A DNA stretch of 49,242 nt from Chrysochromulina parva (taxonomy: Eukaryota; Haptophyta; Prymnesiales; Chrysochromulinaceae), in the NCBI GenBank assembly GCA_002887195.1, contig PJAB01000061.1, forward strand, positions 1 to 49,242, written 5' to 3'. Each line of letters opens with the position of its first letter. Positions within the stretch are counted from its first letter, which is position 1. This document shows, one piece after another, positions 31,401 to 41,900 of this stretch. Under the pieces are notes generated by a model. That model did not search any database, had not been told where the DNA came from, and worked only from the letters and a program-made list of their open reading frames with translations. Position numbers and translations under genes: made by a program.

Positions 31401-32145
31401 TGTGCACGACCCGCTCATCAACTGGAGACTGCTCGTGCGCCCGTCGCAGGAGGACGTTGCTGGCCGATCGCGCTCGGCGGCTGATCGCTCGGCGAATGGG
31501 TACGGGGCGAGTGGGTACGGGGCGAGTGGGTACGGGGCGAGTGGGTACGGTCACCGGCAGCGCCGGATGGGCTCCGATGCATCAGGAGGCGGCCACGCAG
31601 GTGTACGCTCGCGCTCCGCTAGCATCATCGTTGCGCCGGAAGAGGTGGCCGGTGTGCTCGGATCGACGCAGGCCCAGCCGGCCGCCGTGGCTGCGGAGCG
31701 CTTCTCGGCGGCACGCGGGCAAACTGGCGCCACCTCGCTCATCGACCATCCCGCCTCGCTCATCGGCACCCCGCACCTCGACGCGATGGCGGCCGACGTG
31801 CCCGAAAGCTCTAGCGTGACACTCTCGCGCCGGAGCCGCGCGGAGCCACTGCAGCTCCAGGAGGAGCAGGATGAGCAGGCGCTCAACGATCGGGCCGTCT
31901 CTGTGCTCCGCCGCGTCAAGTCGAAACTCGCTGGCAGCGACTTCCCAGACCAGGCCCCCACCCTCGACGTGGCCACACAGGTCAACCGGCTCGTCGTCGA
32001 GGCGCAATCGGAGCTCAATCTGTGCCAGCTCTACATCGGGTGGTGCCCGTAAGTCGCCGATCATGCTCGAACCTGCTCCGCCTCTGATATCTCGAAGAGT
32101 CTCACCCAGGGTCATTCCACGTATGCTGATCACAGGTTTTGGTGA
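25402..32145 (+). CDS. TOR: Target of rapamycin (TOR) kinase, two exons
   Basis: Exons 25402-32048 and 32136-32145 join in frame to 2218 residues. A stop in frame at 25360 makes ATG 25402 the first start. HEAT-type repeats fill about residues 1-900, with a Gly/Ser-rich insert near 100-130; the FAT domain covers about 930-1450. The FRB domain at about 1590-1690 keeps [20 protein letters not shown] and WDIYYHVFRRISKQ, including the Ser of EASRLYFG and the Trp and Phe that contact rapamycin-FKBP12 in mTOR. The kinase (about 1750-2010) has HEDLRQDERVMQLFG, catalytic GLGDRHPSNLML and HIDFGDCFE. A GYGAS repeat insert precedes the FATC motif, which ends NLCQLYIGWCPFW. TOR phosphorylates growth effectors in TORC1 and TORC2 in response to nutrients. 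LAMTOR2 lies at 47215. Confidence 0.95.
31497..31550 (+). repeat. 15-bp tandem repeat inside TOR
   Basis: Three perfect copies of tacggggcgagtggg plus a partial one encode (GYGAS)n between the kinase domain and FATC. The insert is in frame. Confidence 0.95.
32049..32135 (+). other. TOR terminal intron (87 nt)
   Basis: Donor GTAAGT, branch-like GCTGAT and acceptor CACAG. Reading through gives a stop right after WCP. Splicing adds G-TTT-TGG-TGA and so completes the invariant CPFW end of the FATC domain. Confidence 0.9.
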
Positions 32146-32640
32146 TCGGCATTCGAATATCTCGCCCGTATCCCCCCCTCTTGCCTTGGAGCTGGCCCTT
32201 GTCCAGTCACCAGTGGTCTCTTCGAGGGTCTCTTCAAAGTGGGTCGTTGCGTCGTTTGCGGTTACAGTACAGGTCAAACCAGATGCCGCAGCGCGAGCAC
32301 GCAAGCCGTGATACCGGACCGTTTCCGGGCCGTCCTCCGGCGCCGGCCGGCGGGCAGGGCAGGCGAAGCCGTTGCCGATCGGACGTTACCTCACTCCTCG
32401 CCAGGGGAACTTAAATCGAACATTAGAAGAAGCTGTACCGCGCTATAGGCGATCGTGTATGCTGTATCGTGTGTATCGACCTATCGTCGGCGGCTCCTTT
32501 ATACTCCAGTCATAAGAAAATAATAAGAAAAGTTGGTGAATCCAACAGTTACAGGTAGAGCTCTACGCTGCTGCGCTCATCAGTAAGCTCATCAGTTAAC
32601 AGCGTGCCCCGTCAGACTTCAGTGTATCAGTTGGATGCGC
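32146..32640. other. Intergenic between convergent TOR and TAF7
   Basis: No gene is supported. The right half (32440-32600) is AT-richer, with aataataagaaaag near 32518, and should hold the two 3' ends. Confidence 0.4.
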
Positions 32641-33738
32641 TCAGCCGCCGAGAGCTTTGAGCTTATCGCGTGCGGCATCACAGGCCTTGGTCACGGCCTC
32701 GATCTTCGCCTGGATTCTGGCACGGTCCTCGCTTCTTGAGACCTGCGTGAGGATGGTTCGGAATTTGGCAAGCTCTGCTAGATGACGTTGCAGCTCCGCG
32801 TGGGCCTGCTGTTGGGCGACCGGGTCGGCAAACACCGTCGTTCGCGGGGCGGCAGAGGCGGCCCCAGGAGCTTTGGCCGGATGCACTAGGGCCGATGAGA
32901 CAGACGACGGCTGCGCCGAAGGCTGCGGTTGCTGCATCGGCAGCGCCATCCGCTGCTGTGGCGGCAACGTTACAGCAGCCATGTGTATATCTGGCGCCTG
33001 TTGCCTGGCTGCCGAGAACGGATGCTCCCGCTGCATGTGCATGGGAGGAGGGTCTGCTGGCCGGCCGCCTGCGCTCGACGACGCTGCAGCCAATGACTTG
33101 GACGGAATCGGCAGAGACAAGCGAAGCGGAGCAATCGCTGGTTGCGCCGCCGGGATAGAACTGGCAGGAGGACCTGCCGGCTTCTCTGGCAGTGGCGGCC
33201 TCACCACCAGCTTCATCTTTAGTGACGGCGGCATCGCAGCAGGTGGTGGCGGTGGCGGCGGCTTCTCGATGGGCACCTCCTGCTCGACCTTGATGAGCTC
33301 AAACTCGGGTTTGAGTGAGCCTCCACGCAGCGCCTCGAGCTCGACGGCGACATGTTCCACCTCCGCCGGATCGCGTGCCGGCCGCTTGCGCCACTTTCGC
33401 CTTCGGATGTCCACAGCAGGAGGAGTGAGGCCATCGGGGAGCTCTGCAGCTGCCGGCGATGCCGCGGCTACTAACGGCTGCGTGACAAGCACGCGACCTA
33501 TCTCTCCCGCCTTGAAGAAGGTGCTGCCGTCGATTGACTTGTGCACCTCCACGACCGTGGGAAGCGATGTCAATGATGCATGCAGTGGCATACCATCCAC
33601 GTACACTTCCGGATTCCCATTGGGCGCAAATGCAACCTCGAGTCGCACGCCCTCATCGCCGGCAAGGAACTTGCGAAGACGCACACCCACGTCGTCGGGC
33701 ACGTTCAACAGCATGAGCTCCTCTATTGAGTCGGTCAT
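32641..33738 (-). CDS. TAF7: Transcription initiation factor TFIID subunit 7 (TAF7)
   Basis: A 365-residue protein. Residues 1-100 form the TAFII55 N-terminal domain: IEELMLLNVPDD, LEVAFAPNGNPEVYVDGMPL, LTSLPTVVEVHKSIDGSTFF, KAGEIGRVLV. Then comes GLTPPAVDIRRRKWRKRP, matching the TAF7 stretch before the acidic region. TAF7 binds TAF1 within TFIID and regulates promoter acetylation and initiation at RNA polymerase II promoters. The middle is Pro/Ala-rich, and the C-terminus is a predicted coiled coil (RHLAELAKFRTILTQVSRSE, DRARIQAKIEA), also typical of TAF7. ATG 33738 places the conserved domain at the N-terminus; ATGs at 33786 and further up would add a short basic leader. Confidence 0.9.
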   Translation of the reverse strand: MTDSIEELMLLNVPDDVGVRLRKFLAGDEGVRLEVAFAPNGNPEVYVDGMPLHASLTSLPTVVEVHKSIDGSTFFKAGEIGRVLVTQPLVAAASPAAAELPDGLTPPAVDIRRRKWRKRPARDPAEVEHVAVELEALRGGSLKPEFELIKVEQEVPIEKPPPPPPPAAMPPSLKMKLVVRPPLPEKPAGPPASSIPAAQPAIAPLRLSLPIPSKSLAAASSSAGGRPADPPPMHMQREHPFSAARQQAPDIHMAAVTLPPQQRMALPMQQPQPSAQPSSVSSALVHPAKAPGAASAAPRTTVFADPVAQQQAHAELQRHLAELAKFRTILTQVSRSEDRARIQAKIEAVTKACDAARDKLKALGG

Positions 33739-33971
33739 CTCGCGCGGCGGCGCGCGGCGCGTTCCCAAAGTTGCCAAAGTTTCCATGACACTTTTGCAAA
33801 GAAAATTTACTAAGAAGTTCAGGTATTTCACGCTGCTTGGGTGTGTGTGCGCGCATGAAGCGCGCATGTAGGCAGATACTTGACACTCTTCCATGGCTTC
33901 TGGCCCCATTTACCTGGCAACTTCTTTCATGCACTCCGTCGTGTAGTAGCTCCTGTAGCTCACCGAGCCGG
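33739..33971. other. Short gap, TAF7 upstream region
   Basis: A 233-bp gap between two minus-strand genes, presumably the TAF7 promoter. Nothing else seen. Confidence 0.35.
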
Positions 33972-34544
33972 TCATGACTTCTTCCGCCGGGGCTCGTAGC
34001 ACCTTGCACAGAGGCACACCTTCTGCGGACCGTTTGGTCTGCCATGGATGTCGCACACGCGCGGACGGGCGCGTGCGCGGGCACCTGCCGCTTCCTGCTC
34101 TCGCCGCGCCGCCCGGGAGAGTAGCCGTCGTCTCAGGTCCAGCGACTCATCGACCTCACTCATCGACTCGTTCCACCGGCGAAGCGCATCCTGAAAGTCG
34201 GGGTGCACCTCCCAGTCTTCCTTGCGAGCTGGTTCCGAGCACAGCTTCAGACAGCACGAGCTGTGAGACGTGATAGGTGAAGCCCCGACTCTACAGCGGC
34301 CGACTGCGCTCCAGTCGGCTAGCCGTTCGTCAAAGGCATTGGCAGCCTCGAGACATTTCAACTTTGACGCGGCGCGACGAGCGGAGAGCGGCACTTGCAG
34401 AGCGATGACTGGGTACACCGTCGGCACGCCAAAGCCATAGCTTGCGCAAAAGGTGGCACGCCGTGCACGCGGTGTGGACGACAGGTGCTCGAGCTGCCAT
34501 TCGTCTGGCATCCGCGAGGCGAGCGCGAGAGGCGGCAGCCTCAT
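33972..34544 (-). CDS. Hypothetical protein with C-terminal Cys/His cluster (190 aa)
   Basis: ATG 34544 opens a 190-codon frame. I recognise no family. The C-terminus is Arg-rich and ends in CDIHGRPNGPQKVCLCARCY, a Cys-x2-His..Cys-x-Cys-x2-Cys cluster that could bind zinc. The middle contains KEDWEVHPDFQDALRRWNES, which looks protein-like. A Ser/Cys-poor-match stretch (VGASPITSHSSCC) might be an unspliced intron. It lies between eL28 and TAF7 on the same strand. It may be a real lineage-specific gene or a chance frame in GC-rich DNA. Confidence 0.4.
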   Translation of the reverse strand: MRLPPLALASRMPDEWQLEHLSSTPRARRATFCASYGFGVPTVYPVIALQVPLSARRAASKLKCLEAANAFDERLADWSAVGRCRVGASPITSHSSCCLKLCSEPARKEDWEVHPDFQDALRRWNESMSEVDESLDLRRRLLSRAARREQEAAGARARARPRVCDIHGRPNGPQKVCLCARCYEPRRKKS

Positions 34545-34922
34545 CACTCTAGACCCTTGCCTCTTAGTTAGCTCTTGTGGTCTCTTCTCTCTTGACTGAA
34601 AAACGAGTTGCGGCTCGTGCGGCTCCACTTCGCACTTGCCCCATCTCCGCGAATGCATGCGACCCCGTTGCACGTAAACATTTTGTCAAAACTCGTGCGA
34701 AATACGTCTGAAACGCGCGTTATCGAATATGTGTCAACACATCAACCGCACATACGAGCATCATGCAGCTCGGCGGTCGGACAGCGCCCGAGCCCAAGGA
34801 CGCGACCGTCAGCCAAGACTCTATGTGTTTGCCCGCGGAGCTGATACAGGGCCGTGGCACCATGCGATATCAGGACGCATCTCAGAGCGCCAGGACTTTG
34901 TAGGGGCCCAAATTCGGTGTTT
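34545..34922. other. Intergenic, eL28 3' side
   Basis: A 378-bp gap. It should hold the eL28 3' end and the promoter of the hypothetical gene. No other feature seen. Confidence 0.35.
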
Positions 34923-35351
34923 CTAAGCCTTCTTCGCCTTCATCTTCTTCTGCGAGGCATAAATGAGGCTCCACTTGGCAAGCGCAGCCTTCTGCAAGTC
35001 AGAGCGGTAAAACGTCTCCGACGTCTGCTTCTTGATCGCCTTTGCGATCCGGCGGAAGTCACGTGTGTACGTAACCTTCTTCAATGCCTTCGCTGGCTTG
35101 CCCACGCTCGCTTTATCTGTGCTCTTCGTCGTGAGCACCACACCCTTCTCGCCCGCCGAGGCGAGATCGATCGTTTTCGAGTTTGCCAGGCCAGAGTACT
35201 TCCAAGCGTTCAGCCCCGTCAGATTGTTGGGCTCAGTCGTGAATTCGGCACCGCGCGGGCCCATGCCGCTACGGCCAACCTGCTTGCGGCGCAGCACGTG
35301 GCAGCTCGTGTCACGCACAATACCCCAAATGAGCTCGTTGCTGATCGACAT
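34923..35351 (-). CDS. RPL28: 60S ribosomal protein eL28
   Basis: A 142-residue basic protein. SNELIWGIVRDTSCHVLRRK followed by FTTEPNNLTGLNAWKYSGL, then KGVVLTTK and a Lys-rich tail (SQKKMKAKKA) match the order in eukaryotic eL28 (human L28 has WMVVRNCSSFLIKR and FSTEPNNLKARNSFRYNGL-type sequence). It is a eukaryote-specific component of the large ribosomal subunit. Start ATG 35351; stop TAG. The gene is intronless here. Confidence 0.92.
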   Translation of the reverse strand: MSISNELIWGIVRDTSCHVLRRKQVGRSGMGPRGAEFTTEPNNLTGLNAWKYSGLANSKTIDLASAGEKGVVLTTKSTDKASVGKPAKALKKVTYTRDFRRIAKAIKKQTSETFYRSDLQKAALAKWSLIYASQKKMKAKKA

Positions 35352-35824
35352 TGAACACGCTCAGCGGCCGAGGTACAGACTGCGGCAAACAAAGCGGCCA
35401 GTCAGAAGAGTCGTGAGGTATCGTCGTCTGCGCGCAAGGAGCCACAAAGGCTCTTGGCCAGGCCCACAGCAAGATTGCACCTCCGCCTTGAGGAGGTCGG
35501 GATTGACAGCCTGGCCAGATGCAGCAAAGCAGCCGGCATCGACGCACAGTGTGGCCAGGCAGGCAGGCAGGCAGGTAGGTAGGCTGGCTGGCACCAGTGG
35601 CAGCGGCAAGGAAGAGCTGAGAGCGCACCGCTAGAAAGAGTACGTGGGCAAAAAGAGCGCTGCTTCACGCCTCGTGCCTGTGAAGTGCTAATGAAAGCTG
35701 CAATTAGCCGTGCGAAAACTAGCCCAGAGGGTGGGGTTGCGTGATGTGGTGGTGGGGGGGGGGCGCTGCCGAGAGCTCTCCCATCTCCAAGTCCTAAGTT
35801 TCGTCTTGTTCGAAATGCAAACGG
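35352..35824. promoter_or_regulatory. Divergent upstream region, eL28 and a 157-aa gene
   Basis: A 473-bp gap with two simple repeats: (ggca)n/(ggta)n at 35557-35591 and a ten-G run at 35754-35763. The promoters of both genes should lie here. Confidence 0.4.
35557..35591 (+). repeat. Tetranucleotide microsatellite (ggca/ggta/ggct)n
   Basis: A run of aggc units drifting into aggt and then ggct, in the gap upstream of eL28. Confidence 0.9.
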
Positions 35825-36298
35825 ATGCAAACCTACAAGATCGCCACGCCGGCTGACGAGCAGGCCGCAAGGTTGAATCGCGTGGCTCGTGTGATATCTC
35901 TCCGCCAGCGCATCAAGGATGAGCGAATGCACCTAAAGGCCATCGGAGGGCCCAGCGCCGCCGTAGCTCCAGGCTACCTGGCCACTGTGGCTGCAGCAGC
36001 GGAGGACGCACGACAACTGGAGGCCTCAACAGCGCAACAACTGCTCGATGCTGCGCGTGAGGAGCGCTCGAAACTGGAGGGTGCCGTCATCGTTGCTTTC
36101 GGGGGTATGCGGAATGACATGTTGGCACTTGCTCAGATGCTGGATAAGGTCGCAGCGGACCGGCAACAGAGTGAGGAGGCGCGATGTGCCACGAATATGC
36201 TTGCGACGTGGCAGCGTCTCGAAGAGGAGAGCTGCACTGCACAGTATCGCATCGACGCAGCGTCCCTCGCTCTCGAGGGTCTCCGTGTGAACCACTGA
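35825..36298 (+). CDS. Hypothetical small helical protein (157 aa)
   Basis: ATG 35825 opens a 157-codon frame. The composition is Ala/Glu/Arg/Leu-rich with few helix breakers (for example LEASTAQQLLDAAREERSKL and ALAQMLDKVAADRQQSEEAR), so it is probably mostly alpha-helical with coiled-coil potential. I recognise no family. It could be a small subunit of a larger complex. Its position opposite eL28 with a shared upstream gap, and a frame free of low-complexity runs, favour a real gene. Confidence 0.6.
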   Translation: MQTYKIATPADEQAARLNRVARVISLRQRIKDERMHLKAIGGPSAAVAPGYLATVAAAAEDARQLEASTAQQLLDAAREERSKLEGAVIVAFGGMRNDMLALAQMLDKVAADRQQSEEARCATNMLATWQRLEEESCTAQYRIDAASLALEGLRVNH

Positions 36299-36816
36299 CT
36301 CCTGGTGGGAAAGTGAGGCTTACACACGTATCTGGATCGCGTTCATTGATAGCGTCCTGGACGTCCCGGAGAAAAAGATTGAGATAGTAGATGATCTTCC
36401 TAGATGCGGGCCCGTGATCTTGTGTACTCGTCTAGTCCTCGTCTCGTCAGCCTCGTGAGATATGGATAGCCCCGAACAAGGTATAAGTTATAACTACGCG
36501 TCGCTCCGCGCCAGTGGGTTTCTTCTATCTATGCTTCTTGAACGCTACGATTTCCGGGATCCGGCGCGCCGGCGCTGCGGCCGGCACCCGACTCAGGCGC
36601 GCCGTGCCGTGTCGCCGCCCGCCGGCGGAGGGCCGTCAAGGCAATCGGACCCGAGGGGCGAGCAGGATGACGTAGCCACGAACAACTCTAGACTGCCAAA
36701 AGTGTGTCGTAGAGACTCCCAGCCGGAAGTCCCTCCACACACAGGTCCGCGACACCGCGAGATCTGAGAACTCGAGCGGGATGGCTTCGAGACGATGGGC
36801 AGCTGTTGGGAGTCGA
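36299..36816. other. Intergenic between convergent genes
   Basis: A 518-bp gap. The frames in it have no recognisable content. Nothing else seen. Confidence 0.4.
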
Positions 36817-37881
36817 TCATTGGCGCCCTCCGGCGAGGATGTCAGCGTACTCATTCCATGTCGAGCCGGCGTGCGCACGCAGCCACTTGAACTCGACGCC
36901 GGGCCGTGCACGTGCCAGGGTGAGCGCCTCCTGCACGAGGTCGAGGTTCTTAATTTGCTCTCCCTGCGCACGCGTCCAATTGTTGCGCTCCCACCGGGGT
37001 GCCCACTCGGTCAATGTTCGCACGCACAGGTTGGAGTCCGTGTAGATGATGCCCCCCTCGTCCTCCCCTATGCGCCGCAGCGCGAACACTATGGCGCTGA
37101 GCTCCATCCGATTGTTGGTCGTCTCCCGCTCCTCGCCACGGTCGGACCACAGGACCTTGCCGTCGCGTACGGCGACGATGCCCCAGCCACCAGGGCCAGG
37201 GTTGGGGGTGCACGAACCGTCGGTGAAGATACCCGTTTGCGGCCCCTTGCGTGCCTCGGCCGTGAGTGCGGCGAGCTTCCTCCCAAGCGTCTGTGGCAAT
37301 GATGCTGCTGATGCTGCCGCTGCTGCTGTGGTCGCTGCTGCTGCCGTCGCTGCACTTGTTGTCGCTGCTGCTTTGGAGGCTTCGGCGGCCACCATCTCTA
37401 GGGTGGCGGCAGCAGCCACTGGCACTTCCGCTGTACGCCTGCGCGCGTCCATTCGAGCGGCAAGAAGTCTCTCGACGAGTTCCGGCTTGCGCCCTTCGGA
37501 GCTCAACCCGATTAGGGTGAGCTGCACACGCAGTTCGTTCACTCGCATGTCTCGGATGTCTGCATCGTCGAGCAGGAGCGCAGCCGCGCCAGTCGCCACG
37601 TCCTGCACTCGTCGGCAGAGCTCACAGGCGCCGAGCGGCGAGCGTCTATGCTCTGAGACGAGCGCTGTGAGGCGCTCAATAACCTCATTGCACGCCTCAC
37701 GCTCCCTCTGCGCGCTCGATAGCCACACGATCCCAGCGCGCGCCTCTGATGCGAACGCGCGCGCACGCCAGCTGCTAGAGGCACGCGCGAGCGCCGCCAT
37801 CGGCAGTGCGCACTGCCCGTACGGCGGAATGAGCGAAGCTCGCCCGACCAAGGTGCTGAGAAGGTTGAGGGTGACGCTCAT
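36817..37881 (-). CDS. Organelle-targeted SAP-domain ribonuclease HI
   Basis: A 354-residue protein. The C-terminal RNase HI domain has all four carboxylates: Asp221 (FTDGSC), Glu250 (NNRMEL), Asp272 (YTDSNL) and Asp347 (EYADILA), plus the His of WLRAHAGSTWNEY. It cleaves RNA in RNA-DNA hybrids, removing R-loops and replication primers. A SAP-like DNA-binding helix-turn-helix lies at about 111-145 (MRVNELRVQLTLIGLSSEGR), followed by a Lys/Arg patch and an Ala/Thr-rich linker. The first 50 residues lack acids and contain Arg, Ser and Ala (LVGRASLIPPYGQ, ARASSSWRARAFASEARAG), typical of a mitochondrial or plastid transit peptide. Start ATG 37881; an upstream GTG is not used. Confidence 0.88.
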   Translation of the reverse strand: MSVTLNLLSTLVGRASLIPPYGQCALPMAALARASSSWRARAFASEARAGIVWLSSAQREREACNEVIERLTALVSEHRRSPLGACELCRRVQDVATGAAALLLDDADIRDMRVNELRVQLTLIGLSSEGRKPELVERLLAARMDARRRTAEVPVAAAATLEMVAAEASKAAATTSAATAAAATTAAAAASAASLPQTLGRKLAALTAEARKGPQTGIFTDGSCTPNPGPGGWGIVAVRDGKVLWSDRGEERETTNNRMELSAIVFALRRIGEDEGGIIYTDSNLCVRTLTEWAPRWERNNWTRAQGEQIKNLDLVQEALTLARARPGVEFKWLRAHAGSTWNEYADILAGGRQ

Positions 37882-38011
37882 GGGTTTCCTACACACTCAC
37901 CAAACTCGCACAAGTTTCGGCGAGGGGGCAAAGGTCGAGCCGATGAACGGCTGCAGCTGAACTCCAAACGCTTTTGCGCCCAAACCTGTCTTCGTTTCGT
38001 TCTTTCGTGTG
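37882..38011. promoter_or_regulatory. Divergent promoter region, RNase H and IQ/coiled-coil gene
   Basis: Only 130 bp separate the two start codons, so the promoters must overlap. Confidence 0.5.
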
Positions 38012-38862
38012 ATGATCTACTCCTGGGCGGGAAGCGCGAAACAAGCGCGCCGCATGTCCACCACTTCGCGGAGCGTGCGCATTCCACGCTCCTCGCTGCG
38101 CGAAATTGAGCGGCCAAACCGAGGGCGAGCTGCAGTCCATGCCGGCACCATCGCCGCCGCGCCGGTGCACCTTCTTTCGCAAGGCTCGGCGAGGATCGCT
38201 GCGATGCAGGTGCAGCCGCACACCTCCGGGGACGTGCTGGATCGCGTGCGCGCACTCATCGATCGCGCACCGGGGAACGGGATGGCGAGTGCTCTCGAAC
38301 CTTTCTTGCGCGAGGCTTCTACTGCGGTCCTGCAGAGCTCGCCCTCAGACTCTGCAACAGTCGGTCCGATGCAGCTCCAGCTGGCTGAGGCATCAGGACC
38401 GCGGGCAGCAGCATCATGTCCTGGGCAAGCTGATCGACCCAGTGGTGCGGTGGAAGCAGACGATGCGCAGGTCGCGGACGCTATCAAAGCCTACCTGCAG
38501 AGCACGATGTCGCTCATCCTTCGCAGCGGTGGAACCGCTACTGCTCCTTTTGTGAGCCCTCGAAGCGCTGATGATCTGCTGCCGCCCACTCTCAAGGGCA
38601 CTGCGAGTGCCGTAGCAGCAAACTCGTTGGCATCTCAGACCGCGACTACCCACGTGGTCGTTGGTGGCGATCGCGCCTGTGCCGGTGGCAAAGGTACCGG
38701 TGCCGATGCCGGTACCGGTGGTATGGAGACGATCGTCGGTGCGCATCTGCTCTCGATCGATGCCCAGCAGCATTTGCAGTCGCCGCCGCCGCCGCCGTCG
38801 CCGCCGCCGCCGCCGCCGCAGCAGCAGCAGCAGCAGCCGCCGCCGCCGCCGCCGCCGCCGCC

Positions 38863-38908
<46 letters not shown>

Positions 38909-41900
38909 AAGGATGAGCATACCACCAGCTCTTCTCGAGCTAGCACCCTGGACGCAAGCATAGGGCTTGCGACCTGCACGGCAGATGCTGAGGCAATCCC
39001 CACTCGAGCTGCTCTCGCCCCAACAGATTCACCATCTTCTGCCGCACATCGCGAGGATGTGGAGCCCGTTGCATCCCCGGCTATGGCAAGTGCGAGCTGT
39101 GGGACCGCGATCGCTCCAAACCCAGCCAAACGACTCACAGCGCTCGAACATACGGCCGTTGCGCCCGTGGCAGGGTCGCGGCACAGGCGAGACGGGGAGC
39201 CGAGTGAATGCCTAGAAGATGAGCTGGCAAGCCACATCTCGCAAGCGGGACAACTGAAACAGCACATCGACAGCACGGCGCGTGCCATGAAAGAGCTGCG
39301 CGATCTTCCCATTGCGCACGGTGGCTTCGCCGGCGCCCTCGAGGCAGTTGAGCTGGGCAAGCACGGCCATCGTCAGAAGCCTCTCGAGCACAGTGGGGTT
39401 CGACGAGGCCCCGCGGCGTCGGGTATTTCAGGACACCAGCAGTGCCGATCAGCAGCCTCGGCGACTGCACGCTCGCGTGCGCAGGCCAACGTGGCGATGC
39501 CACGGAAAGAGACGCCGCGCCCAAAGCCAGCCCTTGCATCCGAACGGTCCTCTGGACAACATCAGCGCCAAGATCACGAGCAACGGACGCTCTCTGATCT
39601 AGCGGCCGAGGTGGGTCAGCTTCTTGACAGCATGCGCGGTGCGCTCCAGCTCGTGCAATCGCTGCACAAGTCCTTGAGCGGCGGCAGACAACTCGGTGCT
39701 GCCGCTCGTGCCCGCCTTGCTCAGAATGGAGCCGACGCCTGTGCAGACTTTTACCGTGCTGCTTCCAAGGTGCACGCCCTTCACGGTCGACATGGCGAGC
39801 ACTTTGCTGTCCTGGATCGAGACGAGCGAGCTGCAGCTGTCGCACGAGTGGAGGCCGAGGCGCACGATGCGCGGCTCATGACTGCTCGTATTGAGGCCTT
39901 CGAGGGGCTATTCATGACTGCATCGAACCTCCGGCTGCCGCCTCGACAACACGAGCGCGGCTCCGCGGCCGCTACGGAAGCTGAGCAACCATCCGCAGCG
40001 TTGTATTCGCGTCGCGGCTCTGCAGATGCGGTGCGAGGACTTAAGCCATCGGTCTTGCCAAGTATTGCGCATTATCTGAACCTTGCAACAGCGCCATCCG
40101 TCGAGCCACGTGGATTCGAAGAGCAACCAATCAAAGAGCCGCCGCGCAACACTGCCGATATGGTCCAACTGAACAGGCGGCGATCTCAAGGACGTAGCGC
40201 CTACCAAGATATGCTCCAAGAAGTCTCGTCTCTTATGCGGGGATGTCATGAGGCGCTGACCTCGCAGGCTCAACGCAAGGAGCCACCTATCGATGAAGTG
40301 CAGAAGCGATTCACCACGTCGGTGCCGACTGCAGATGACGAGGCGCTTCCTGCACTTCCTGCTGCATCTTTTCCTTCCACTACAGAGTCAGTTGTCGCAC
40401 GGGCAACGACAGAGGTGATTGCACGTCGGCCGGCTATTGCCTCTGCAAGAGCTCCTCCACTCGCGCTTTCACGTGCGCCTCCTCGTTCGCAGCATCCTCG
40501 AAGTACGACACCACTTGCGCCCCCTCCCGCGCCTCCACCATCCGCACCTCCACCTGCGCCACCACGTGCGCCTCCACCTGCGCCTCCTCCGACCGAATAT
40601 CCACCTGCGCGACCACCCGCGTGCCCGCACTCACTTCCACCTGCACCCGCACCTGCGCCTCCTCCTCTGCCACAATCTGCGCCTCAACCTGCGCCTCATT
40701 CTGCGCCTTCGTCTTTGCTTCCTCAAGCGCCTCCCCCGGAACCGCAGCCTCATACGCCTACAAAGGAGCCGACGATGCGGTCTGCTCCCGGCAGCTCCTC
40801 AATGCCATACCCGCCACAGCTCGAGGGATACCTATCTGCTGCGTCCAGATGGACCACTGCGGGTGCACTGTCTGCAGCGGAGGCCGACATCGAGCCTCTG
40901 CCTGCTTTGCCGGTTCCGACTATCACTTTTGCAACTGTGATGGCTGAGAAGCAGAGATACGAGCGACAGCTTCGTGCTGAGTTCCAGGAGATGGAGGCCC
41001 AGCGTATCGCCGGATCAGAGGCTGAGTGTTCGGAACTGCTCGCAGCGCAGCGGTCAACCCTTGAAGATCAGCAGGCCATGCAAAGGCTGCTGCACAGCAC
41101 GCGGCAGGAGCTTGAGGCTCTGCGTCTGGAGCAGATGCGGGACCATCAGCAACGGCAAGCTGCTTTGCGCCGCATGGCACTTGAAGGCGAGATGGCCAAG
41201 CTGCGTTGGCAAATGACGAAAGTGCGGCAACAAAAGGCGGCAAGCCGTATTCAAGCTGCTGCTCGCGCGAAGCTGCAAGCGAGATCTTTTGCGGCTACGC
41301 TGGCTGCTGAGGCCGCGACACGCGCAGCAAACCATCTAAGTCTGGCACAAGACCATCGCGTGGCTCTGCATCGAAAGACGGCTGAGCTCAGCGTCGCAGC
41401 GGATCGCACTCTTGCCACGGCAGTACCCACTCGGGCATTGCTACCGGCTACCATAGCCCCAGATGAAGCTGAGGACCGCGTGCTCTTGGAACTGATCTGC
41501 AAACTCGTACTGGAAGAGGTGAACCAAAGTCAGACTGACATGCGCGCAAGCACATCGAATGCAGCGTCGCAAGCAACCACGCTGCAGCCAGAGTCTACCG
41601 CCATGCAAGCTCCAGCTCTACCTGGACCAGCAGCAGGGCTCAACGAGAGCTCATCGGCCGCGCCTGTTCAGGCACGCGAACCACCCGTGCGGGCGACTGC
41701 GCCCTCTAAACCTGGCCAAGCAGCACGTCAGGGAGGAGCGCAGCCGCAGGTTCCATTGCGGCCAGCCCCCGCTGCGCCGGGGCGACCCGCTCCGGTGCTA
41801 CCGTCTGATTCTCATCACTCGGCACCGCAGCCCGCTGAGACATCGACTGATGCGCCCGCTCAGCGCGAAGATGAGAGATCGAAGGTTTCGACCGCAACTG

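Noticed and set aside
36462..36767. 101-codon plus-strand frame
   Set aside because: Composition is unlike a protein and there are no motifs; probably chance within the gap between convergent genes.
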